From NCBI GenBank assembly GCA_900473685.1, contig UCNE01000010.1, forward strand, positions 279,542 to 343,541: DNA of 64,000 nucleotides, given 5' to 3'. Below the pieces are notes generated by a model that was not told the origin of the DNA, ran no database searches, and saw only the letters and a list, made by a program, of their open reading frames with translations. The stretch is from Hyphomicrobiales bacterium (lineage in GTDB: Bacteria; Pseudomonadota; Alphaproteobacteria; Rhizobiales; Rhizobiaceae). Position 1 is the first letter of the stretch. Every line of letters starts with the position of its first letter. A program made the position numbers and the translations under genes. Shown one piece after another: positions 57,464 through 64,000 of this stretch.

Positions 57464-58934
57464 TGCCCGTCCACCTTCCACGGCCTTGTTCCTGACCGCC
57501 ATTGTCATTACGCTGCCCTCTGGAGCCATCCCCAGCCGCCTCGCGGCCCTGCTGGCCCGCCTGAGGTTGCTGCTGCTGGGCGCCGTTGTTGCCGGAGGTG
57601 TCCAAAGCATTGAAAACGATGTTGACCTGATCGACGGCGAAGCCCTGCGCACGCAAGGCCCGGACCATCGCAGTCTGATCGTCGCTCAACTGCCGGAAGG
57701 CATCGCCGGTCTCAACCTTGATCTCGACTTGCAACTCATCGTCCTTGAGCCTGAGCGTCGCCGTGACCATGCCAAGATCGATCGGGTGCATCTGGATCTT
57801 CAGAGTGTTGAGAACCTTACCGGTAGACGCCTGTGTCAACGGGGCCTGATCCGCAGCACTACCCGGCTGAAGCGCCCGCGCCCATTCCGGGTTGCTGGCG
57901 ATCTGGCTGGTCACGGCCGCCGCATTGCTGCTCGGAGCGAGGCCGAGATAACGGCGCGCTTCCAGCACGGTAACCGTTTCAGCCTTGGTTGTGGCCGCAG
58001 ACGCCTCGTTCTTGGCGACAGCTTTATCTCCGTCGGACGCCAGGCTCAAGGACACTGCCTGCCCCTTGCCGTCTGCGCGCGCGAAGCGGAACACCTGATC
58101 GGAGCCCGCCTCAGTGGCATTCTTGACCGCGTTCGCATCGCCAGCCATCTGTCCGCCTGCCCTGACCGTGTCTTTCCCGGCTGGCTTTGCCTTGCCAGCG
58201 CGTTCGGCGAGCGCCTGGAATTCGGACATTCCCGGCGTCGCTCCGGTCTGAGCTGGTGAGCTGGCGGCAAGCGGTTTCTGTGTTGTGTCCAGGAGGTTGA
58301 GCAATTGACTGACATCGCCGGTCACCGCCTCCGTTGCTTCGTCTTGCGGGGTTCCCGCCAATGTATCATCGGGCTTACCCGTTTTGGCGTTGCTCTTGCT
58401 GGCGCTTGCCTCGGCGTTCTTGATCATATCTGCGATTTTCTCGCTGGCATGCCCATCGACGGCCTTGCCGGCGTCTTCGCCAACCCCGGCGAAACTGGCC
58501 TGCAGCAGCGAGAATTTTTCCGGGCGGTCGCCCTTTGCAGCGACCAATGTTCCTTGCGCCTGTAGCATCTTGCCCGTGGCGTGAGGATCTGCGGAGCCGA
58601 GTGAGGGTTTCATGAAGCCATCGTTTTTCGTTGCACGATCCTGCAGAGACGGAAGGCCGCTCGCGTCAGGGTCCAGGGCCTCGATGTTGCCGTCCCCGGA
58701 TGCCGCGGCGAGTGCCTCAGCCGCAGTCAATTTGAGGTTCGGCGTGACATTGCCGTCAACGGCCGGTTTCGCACCGATCGACACGACCGGCTGCTTCTTC
58801 TTTCCGGCATCGGCAAAGGCATTTTCGAAGGCGGACTTCTGCTGGGCAGCGTCCATATCCTGCGATTTTCCCGCTGGCCTGGCACCGACCTTGCCCGACC
58901 TTACTCCCGTCAGGTTATCGTCTACGAATGTCAT
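57399..58934 (-). CDS. fliK: flagellar hook-length control protein FliK (MotD)
   Basis: Protein of 511 residues with a long disordered, Ala/Lys/Asp-rich N-terminal part and a C-terminal FliK domain (LKIQMHPIDLGMVTATLRL, near residue 385, and VRALRAQGFAVDQVNIVF). In rhizobia it was first named MotD. It measures the hook and switches export specificity through FlhB. The ATG overlaps the motC stop by four bases (ATGA), with GGGAAGG upstream. Confidence 0.9.
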   Translation of the reverse strand: MTFVDDNLTGVRSGKVGARPAGKSQDMDAAQQKSAFENAFADAGKKKQPVVSIGAKPAVDGNVTPNLKLTAAEALAAASGDGNIEALDPDASGLPSLQDRATKNDGFMKPSLGSADPHATGKMLQAQGTLVAAKGDRPEKFSLLQASFAGVGEDAGKAVDGHASEKIADMIKNAEASASKSNAKTGKPDDTLAGTPQDEATEAVTGDVSQLLNLLDTTQKPLAASSPAQTGATPGMSEFQALAERAGKAKPAGKDTVRAGGQMAGDANAVKNATEAGSDQVFRFARADGKGQAVSLSLASDGDKAVAKNEASAATTKAETVTVLEARRYLGLAPSSNAAAVTSQIASNPEWARALQPGSAADQAPLTQASTGKVLNTLKIQMHPIDLGMVTATLRLKDDELQVEIKVETGDAFRQLSDDQTAMVRALRAQGFAVDQVNIVFNALDTSGNNGAQQQQPQAGQQGREAAGDGSRGQRNDNGGQEQGRGRWTGNEGTGDASSGAELNRTGDVYM

Positions 58935-60250
58935 TGTTGGCCTTCCCCCTTCAGGAGAGAATCGATCGCGTCGAGCTTCGAGCGCCCCGCGCTCAGAAAC
59001 GCATCGTGAACCGGATCAGCAGGACCTTGTTCCGGCGAGGCCTCCTGCTTAACCGCGTCCGGTTGCGCAGCCTTCAAGGCCACCTCCGACGCCGGTGTTG
59101 CAAAGGGGCTTTCGCCGCTGCCGGTCGCTGCTCCGTTCTCCTCCATGGTAATGTCGGGCCTGACACTAGGAACAATTGCTTGCGTCAAGCTTTCCGGATC
59201 GGGCGCGCGCAGCACTTCCTCCGCAATGACGGTTGCGGCCTGCCGCAAGGCGCGATCCCTGGGCGACAGCTCCGCTTCGGGTATGGCATTGATATCCTTG
59301 ACGGCTTCGAGAATGCCCTTGGAAGGAACACCGGCAAGCCCGGAATAGAGGTTTGCCAGGGCCTTCGGCCCGGCATCCGCGACATCGGAAAGATCTTCGG
59401 CTCGGGCCGAGGCAAGTGTCGCCAATTCCTGAAGGCCGCCGATGGCTGCGCGGCGGGCAATGCGCAGATAAACCTCGCGCTGCCGTGGCCTGTCCATGAA
59501 GCCAAGAATCTCCTGAATCTTGACTTCCGCCTTCTCGCTGTAATTGGCCACGGCCAGTTCGACGAAGACATCGGCAAACTGGCTGGCGTAAGGCGATGTC
59601 AGAAAACGCCGGGCATAGGAAAGCGAATAGGCAAACCCCTTGTCCGGCATGCCGCCACGCGTCGCCAGCGCGATCGAACGCCGCAGGGCGGCCTCTTCGA
59701 TATTGGTGCCCGGCGCCGTCAAACGCGCCCAGTCGTAATATTCCAGCGATTTCGCGGGGCTCTGCTGCGCAGTGCCGTTGCCGAGAACCAGATAAAGATA
59801 AGGCCCTACCCGGGAGTTCCGGTATTCCGGAACGGCCTTTGCCAGGCTTTCGACCATCAGCCCGCCCTTGCCCGCCAGATAGTGCGTCAGCGCATCGACC
59901 ACGCGGCTATCGAAATTACCTTCGATGTCATGATTGGCGAGATAAGACAGCGTTTCCGGATTGCCGCCACTCATCGCATAGATGAAGGCCGCATCGACAT
60001 TGCGCGGATCGTCGAAGACCTTGGAATCAGATTCCCGCAGCCGCTTGTCGATCGCAGCCAGCATGAAGCGCTGCATTTCTGTTGCGGAATGGTCCCCAAG
60101 CACGATGGCGTCCTGGATCGCCTGCAGCGAGCGCAGCATCTTGTAGGGCGGCAGATCCTCCGGACCTTGCGCATGCGCGGCCGCCGCCGGGATCGCCCCA
60201 ACGGCACAGGCGCAAAGAAGGAGGGTGCGGATCGCCTTCAACATTGCCAT
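58931..60250 (-). CDS. motC: motility protein MotC (periplasmic)
   Basis: Alphaproteobacterial periplasmic motor protein of 439 residues with a signal peptide (MAMLKAIRTLLLCACAVGAI, cleavage near AHA). The body is helix-rich (LPPYKMLRSLQAIQDAIVLG; IEEAALRRSIALATRGGMPD) and the C-terminus is low-complexity. It binds MotB in rhizobia. The ATG at 60250 overlaps the motB stop (TGATG); a Met two codons later is also possible. A longer upstream frame would overlap motB and is rejected. Confidence 0.92.
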   Translation of the reverse strand: MAMLKAIRTLLLCACAVGAIPAAAAHAQGPEDLPPYKMLRSLQAIQDAIVLGDHSATEMQRFMLAAIDKRLRESDSKVFDDPRNVDAAFIYAMSGGNPETLSYLANHDIEGNFDSRVVDALTHYLAGKGGLMVESLAKAVPEYRNSRVGPYLYLVLGNGTAQQSPAKSLEYYDWARLTAPGTNIEEAALRRSIALATRGGMPDKGFAYSLSYARRFLTSPYASQFADVFVELAVANYSEKAEVKIQEILGFMDRPRQREVYLRIARRAAIGGLQELATLASARAEDLSDVADAGPKALANLYSGLAGVPSKGILEAVKDINAIPEAELSPRDRALRQAATVIAEEVLRAPDPESLTQAIVPSVRPDITMEENGAATGSGESPFATPASEVALKAAQPDAVKQEASPEQGPADPVHDAFLSAGRSKLDAIDSLLKGEGQQ

Positions 60251-61485
60251 CAGCCCTGGTTCGTCTGCAGCAGGATTTCGATGCGACGATTGACCGGCGC
60301 CAACGGATCTTTCGGGTCCTGCAGACGCTTGTCGGCAAAACCGCTGATCTGGCTGACGCGGCTTTCGGCCAGACCGCCGCGAATGAGCATGTAATAGGCA
60401 CTCTGGGCGCGATCGGACGACAGGCGCCAATTGTCATAGGCACCCTTTTTGAACGGCCGCCCGTCGGTATGGCCGCGAATGGCGATAGCGCCGCTGCGGG
60501 CCGACAGAAGTTTGCCGATCTTCTCCATGGCGATGACCATATCCTTTTCAGGTACAGCCGATCCGAGCCCGAACATCGGCGTGTCGGCCTGCTCGCTGAT
60601 CGTCACCAGAAGCCCGCCTTCGGTCGGTGTGACCAGCAGCCCTTCGGCAAGTTTACCGGCGGAGCCGCCGATTTCCTCTTCGATCTCGGCCTTCAGTGCC
60701 TTGGCGGCATTGTCGTCAGCCTTGCCCGGCGTGCTGTTCTCAGCAGCGGCGGACGTGTCAATTACACTTTTGTCCACAGTCTTGCCGGCCGCATCCGTCT
60801 TGGCTGCTTCGGACTGTTCTGCGGAAGCCACAACCGTTTCCTTGGAGGCGTCCGACGGACCGCTTCCGGCCTTGGCTTCGAGACTGTCCCCACCCTTTTC
60901 CGCGTTCTGCAATTCGACCTGCTTTGTCCAGAAATCCGGGTCAAACGGATCGCGATAAGCTTCGCCGCCATCGGCGCCGGTCGCGGGTCCGGACGTCGAT
61001 GCGCCACCGTCTCCCTTGGCACTGATATTGGCGTTGCGGCCGACTTCATTGACGATTTCGGACATCACCGAGTAAGGATTTTCGAAGAAGTCGGCGTCCG
61101 AATACTGGGTTTCCTCGCCGGACGTCGCGGTCATGTCGTCGCCGCTCTTGGCCGAACCGCCGGTCTTGGTCTCTGTACCGTCGACCTTCGACTTCATCTG
61201 GCTTTCTTCACCCTTGGCATCCTTGGCCGGCTGCTTGACACCCTTTTCGGACGGTTTTGCATCGGTCAGCTGCACCGGGTTGAAATAAGAGGCGAGCGCT
61301 GCCTTCGTCTGCGGATTGGCCGCGTTGATCAGCCACATGACGAGAAAAAAGGCCATCATCGCCGTCATGAAGTCGGCATAGGCAATCTTCCAGGCGCCAC
61401 CGTGATGCCCGTCGTGCCCGCCGCCGTGACGTTTGATGATGATGATTTCGTTCTTGCCGTGGTGGTGGCCTTCATTCTCGCTCAT
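60250..61485 (-). CDS. motB: flagellar motor stator protein MotB
   Basis: Stator protein of 411 residues. After a His-rich N-terminus comes one membrane helix with the key proton-binding Asp (AYADFMTAMMAFFLVMW; Asp about residue 38). A long low-complexity linker follows, then the OmpA-like peptidoglycan-binding domain (GHTDGRPFKKGAYDNWRLSS near residue 345). The ATG overlaps the upstream gene stop (ATGA); the ten-codon longer frame is unlikely. Confidence 0.95.
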   Translation of the reverse strand: MSENEGHHHGKNEIIIIKRHGGGHDGHHGGAWKIAYADFMTAMMAFFLVMWLINAANPQTKAALASYFNPVQLTDAKPSEKGVKQPAKDAKGEESQMKSKVDGTETKTGGSAKSGDDMTATSGEETQYSDADFFENPYSVMSEIVNEVGRNANISAKGDGGASTSGPATGADGGEAYRDPFDPDFWTKQVELQNAEKGGDSLEAKAGSGPSDASKETVVASAEQSEAAKTDAAGKTVDKSVIDTSAAAENSTPGKADDNAAKALKAEIEEEIGGSAGKLAEGLLVTPTEGGLLVTISEQADTPMFGLGSAVPEKDMVIAMEKIGKLLSARSGAIAIRGHTDGRPFKKGAYDNWRLSSDRAQSAYYMLIRGGLAESRVSQISGFADKRLQDPKDPLAPVNRRIEILLQTNQG

Positions 61486-62138
61486 GCCAGCACCTTGCCA
61501 ACGGTATCGGCCCAAGCGGCCATGCGTGTCACCAGGATCGAATCGCCGAACTCGACCGAGAGGTCGACATCGCCGGATTCCTGATGGCGGAAAATCAGGG
61601 TTTCATCATCGAGGTGCTGCTTCAGCGCTTCGAAGAGCGCTAAGGGACCCTGCACGACGATCTTGGCACCCTCACCGGAGCCGACCGACAGCGTGATCAT
61701 CCTGGCGAGATCTGCGATGGACTTCTGCAACAGCACGTCGTTCATGACAGGTGCCAGTACCCGGGCCGTCTGGTCCGACAGCATGGTCACGAGCTGCGAG
61801 CCCATATCGGAAAAGCGGTCATAGATCATCGCGGCGGTTTCGTTGTCGCAGCGGACGCGCATGGCCTCGAGCTCGGCTGCGTGGCGCGCGTTCAACGCGG
61901 CAATCTCGGCTTCGTGCAGGGCACGCTGCTCGGTTTCCGCTTCAAGGCGGCCTTTTGCAAACGCGTCGCGGCGCTCGGCGTCGATATCGATTTGCGGCTG
62001 AACCTGCGGCTTCATGGCAAACGTACCGTTGGCCGGAAAGTCGTCGTCCAGATCCGGAAAATACTGCGGAGGAACCAGGGACAACTCGACTTTCGGGGCG
62101 CTGAAATCCTTGAGATAGCGGGAAATGGACGCGCTCAT
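61482..62138 (-). CDS. FliH-like coiled-coil protein in the mot operon
   Basis: Protein of 218 residues. Residues about 50-105 form a charged, Glu/Ala-rich coil (AERRDAFAKGRLEAETEQRA; HAAELEAMRVRCDNETAAM). A globular C-terminal half follows with Leu/Val-rich strands (DLARMITLSVGSGEGAKIVVQGPL). This resembles FliH, the ATPase-associated export regulator, but no search was run. The ATG has GGGAGGCCGCC upstream. It is the first gene of a unit with motB, motC and fliK, joined by stop-start overlaps. Confidence 0.6.
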   Translation of the reverse strand: MSASISRYLKDFSAPKVELSLVPPQYFPDLDDDFPANGTFAMKPQVQPQIDIDAERRDAFAKGRLEAETEQRALHEAEIAALNARHAAELEAMRVRCDNETAAMIYDRFSDMGSQLVTMLSDQTARVLAPVMNDVLLQKSIADLARMITLSVGSGEGAKIVVQGPLALFEALKQHLDDETLIFRHQESGDVDLSVEFGDSILVTRMAAWADTVGKVLA

Positions 62139-62638
62139 CGGCGGCCTCCCGTGAACCGGGCCACGGTCAAACCGGCCGTCCGTTTCGTTGCGGACGGCAC
62201 TGGGCTAACAAGCCTAAAAACATAAGACTGTGACACTTCCGGAATGTCTCCCTCAGGACCCTGCGGAGCGGGAGTGCCGCCTGGCCCGAACATTTTCAAT
62301 CCGTACCAGCCCCGCGCCGGGACAACCGGCAGCACAGGCAGCATACAACGGCAGCACAACAATCATGTTGGCCGGCAACCCGGATGAGGATGGCTGCGGT
62401 TGGAGATTATCCGGTCAAACTTGTGCGAAAATGTAGGTCACAGAGATATCCTGCCTTGGTGGGAAGTCTCCAGCAAGCGAGAGGTGTTGGACCGCGCCTG
62501 GGCAATGAGCGCGGTCCAACCGTTTCCACCTGCCGATGACCGCGGCTTGGCGGAAAGAGTTTGCAGTCCCAGATGGGAGGGGCTGCGACAAGGATGCCAG
62601 AACCGGTTTCATGCCCACCGGTCCGGTGCGTCCGCGCC
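62139..62638. other. intergenic region between mot operon and flagellin
   Basis: A 500-base gap holding the mot operon promoter and the flagellin 3' region. Two perfect inverted repeats are present: GCCGTCCG/CGGACGGC (62175-62198) near the FliH-like start and GTTGGACCGCG/CGCGGTCCAAC (62486-62520) about 120 bases after the flagellin stop. Neither has a T tract. No credible ORF is seen. Confidence 0.5.
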
Positions 62639-63607
62639 TTATTGCTGGAACAGGCGCAGGATGTTTTCGGAGTTCGTGTTGGCGATCGAAAGCGCCTGGA
62701 TACCGAGTTGCTGCTGCGTCTGCAGCGCCTTGAGGCGGGTCGACTCTTCGTTCATGTCGGCGTCGACGAGACGGCCGACACCCTTGTCGATCACATCCAT
62801 CAGGTTGGCGACGAAGTTTTCCTGCATGTCGATACGGCTGGTGATCGCCCCGAGCGTCGAGGCGGAATCGGTCAGGTTGCTGAGAATGGCATCAACAGCC
62901 TTGATCATGCCTTCGATGTCGTCATAGCTGGTGGTGGAGGTCAGCTCGACGAGATCCGAGCCCGTAGGCGCCGTGCCGCCGGTGACCCCGATCAGGTGAT
63001 ACGTCGCAGCAGCCGTCGTCGCGCCATTCGGCTGGGTAACCGCAACGGCCTTGGTCAACTGACCCTTGGAGGCATCCTTGGTATCAATCAGGATCGAAGC
63101 AGCCGTGTTGTAGTCCAGGGTCGATACCGACACCGTACCGTTCGTCGAGCGGTTGAAGGATGCCACGATGGACTTGGTACCCGCCGGCGTCGTGCTGTCA
63201 TTGTACAGCCAGTTTTCGCCCGAGAACGAAGCGGATTCAGCGGCGGATGCCAGCTGGTTCTTGAGCTCGGTCAGTTCCTTGTTGATCTTCGTCTTGTCAA
63301 CACCCGGTTCGCGCGCCGCAACCAGCTTGGCCTTGATTTCGGACACGACGTCGATCGCGGAGCTCATGCCGGCATAGGACGTATCGACCTTCGCGGCGCC
63401 CAGCCCGAGCGCATCCTGAACTGTCGAGAGGGCGGCGTTGTCCGAACGCATGGTGGTCGCGATCGACCAGTACGCTGCGTTGTCGGCTGCGGTTTCGACG
63501 CGGTAACCCGACGAAATGCGGTTCTGCACTTCTTCCATGTTCGTGTTGATCGAACGCAATGTCTGGAGAGCCGCCATAGCGGCGGAATTGGTCAAAATGC
63601 TGGTCAT
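62639..63607 (-). CDS. flagellin
   Basis: Filament subunit of 322 residues. N-terminal TLRSINTNMEEVQNRISSGYRVETAADNAA in pieces and C-terminal LGIQALSIANTNSENILRLF are the conserved flagellin ends; the variable middle is short, as in rhizobial flagellins. The ATG at 63607 has GGGG eight bases upstream; a Met two codons earlier is too close to it. It is followed by a second flagellin to the right. It is likely FlaA/FlaB/FlaC/FlaD-type; which one is not decided here. Confidence 0.94.
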   Translation of the reverse strand: MTSILTNSAAMAALQTLRSINTNMEEVQNRISSGYRVETAADNAAYWSIATTMRSDNAALSTVQDALGLGAAKVDTSYAGMSSAIDVVSEIKAKLVAAREPGVDKTKINKELTELKNQLASAAESASFSGENWLYNDSTTPAGTKSIVASFNRSTNGTVSVSTLDYNTAASILIDTKDASKGQLTKAVAVTQPNGATTAAATYHLIGVTGGTAPTGSDLVELTSTTSYDDIEGMIKAVDAILSNLTDSASTLGAITSRIDMQENFVANLMDVIDKGVGRLVDADMNEESTRLKALQTQQQLGIQALSIANTNSENILRLFQQ

Positions 63608-63719
63608 GGTCATTGCCCCAGTTCGAAATTAAACGGAACATTCCGGATCGAAACCGGTAGCGACGGGACCAGCGTCATGCAAACTGACCCATGTTTAGCC
63701 CAGGGACAGCCTATCGCTC

Positions 63720-63760
63720 TTAACGAACACTTAATGCTCATATAGTTAACAAATCGTTAA
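63720..63760. promoter_or_regulatory. paired TTAA-N7-TTAA boxes upstream of flagellin
   Basis: Two exact TTAA-N7-TTAA boxes, TTAACGAACACTTAA (63720-63734) and TTAACAAATCGTTAA (63746-63760), start 26 bp apart and lie 113-153 bases upstream of the flagellin ATG. They match the CtrA box spacing; Rem, an OmpR-type regulator, is an alternative binder. Confidence 0.65.
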
Positions 63761-63845
63761 GCGCGTTAGCAAGTCGGTAATCATAATGAACGAAAATAAA
63801 GGTCGATTGCCATTTCGTTAATGGACAGGCGCTCGCCCGCGACAA

Positions 63846-63881
63846 CGAAAAAAGCCGCGCCCCTTGCGGGACGCGGCTTTT
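63846..63881 (-). terminator. intrinsic terminator of the right-hand flagellin gene
   Basis: AAGCCGCG/CGCGGCTT arms around CCCCTTGCGGGA (63851-63880), followed on the minus strand by a six-T tract, lie 64 bases after the stop of the flagellin at the right edge. Confidence 0.9.
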
Positions 63882-63944
63882 GGGAATTGCCGGCGGAACG
63901 ACGATGACATCGCCCCGCCGAAGCTATCTTCGTGCTTGCTCCGA

Positions 63945-64000
63945 TTAACGGAACAGCGAGAGGATGTTTTCCGAGCTGGAGTTGGCGATCGAGAGCGCCT
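63945..64000 (-). CDS. flagellin, C-terminal end only (gene continues beyond window)
   Basis: Only the last 18 codons plus stop are in the window, reading ALSIANSSSENILSLFR at the end. This is the conserved flagellin C-terminus and differs slightly from the other flagellin here. The gene continues to the right on the minus strand and ends just before a strong terminator. Confidence 0.85.
   Translation of the reverse strand, partial: ALSIANSSSENILSLFR

Noticed and set aside
57463..57652. N-terminal extension of the transglycosylase reading into fliK
   Set aside because: The added part is basic and Ser/Arg-rich, would disrupt the signal peptide and overlaps the fliK domain.
62486..62520. Perfect 11-bp inverted repeat after the flagellin gene as a classic terminator
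   Set aside because: No T tract follows on the minus strand; it may still protect the mRNA end.

Overview
This is a chromosomal segment from a member of the Rhizobiaceae, most like Agrobacterium/Allorhizobium/Rhizobium. The evidence is the high-GC coding bias together with several rhizobial hallmarks: motC, the rem regulator, flaF/flbT, the aglEFGAK operon, a zwf-pgl-edd operon, an ScfR-type regulator beside aceA, and rhizobial intergenic palindromes. Nearly all the DNA is ordinary chromosomal core. I see no phage, transposon, tRNA, rRNA or CRISPR array.

Layout, left to right. 1-5.6 kb: the 3' end of a PAS/histidine-kinase gene, a candidate small RNA, acetoacetyl-CoA synthetase and an AsmA-like membrane protein. 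5.7-9.8 kb: a putrescine/spermidine-type ABC transporter operon (potF-G-H-I, minus strand). 10-15.3 kb: fatty-acid desaturase, an ScfR/RamB-type regulator divergent from isocitrate lyase (aceA), a small aceA-linked protein and a LysR regulator. 15.4-23 kb: small proteins, a large chemoreceptor, a HI0933-family flavoprotein, and a glutamine-synthetase-like plus FAD-oxidase pair that resembles the gamma-glutamylputrescine pathway. 23-27.3 kb: the Entner-Doudoroff genes zwf, pgl and edd. 27.4-28.5 kb: a palindromic repeat, a GFA-family protein and a PilZ-like protein. 28.6-36.6 kb: the alpha-glucoside operon aglE-F-G-A-K with the divergent LacI-type repressor aglR and two identical operators. Then folD. 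37.7-45.4 kb: a polysaccharide export and glycosyltransferase group (Wzz, Wzx, a DUF6492-like protein, a WecG-type enzyme and two glycosyltransferases). 45.4-64 kb: a long minus-strand flagellar regulon running from two flagellin genes through the motor genes (FliH-like protein, motB, motC, fliK, transglycosylase), rem, hook genes (flgE, flgK, flgL, flaF, flbT, flgD) and export genes (fliQ, flhA, fliR) to FliJ-, FlgJ- and FlgN-like genes.

The genes form functional groups. Polyamine uptake sits with a candidate polyamine breakdown pair. Alpha-glucoside uptake and hydrolysis sits near the Entner-Doudoroff genes that would process the glucose. Acetoacetate activation and the glyoxylate shunt sit with a short-chain acyl-CoA type regulator. 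Motility genes adjoin a surface-polysaccharide group.

The most interesting signals are regulatory. Exact TTAA-N7-TTAA (CtrA-type) boxes occur in pairs upstream of both rem and a flagellin gene. Two perfect TTAA-centred palindromes lie exactly 31 bp apart in the rem promoter. A cluster of TTACAAA-type elements lies between the ScfR-type regulator and aceA. A possible small RNA with a strong terminator lies at about 1.34-1.51 kb. I found no clear evidence of an entirely new multi-gene system; the less-characterised genes are a FliH-like candidate, a FlgN-like candidate, a membrane protein at the end of the flagellar operon, and two small proteins.
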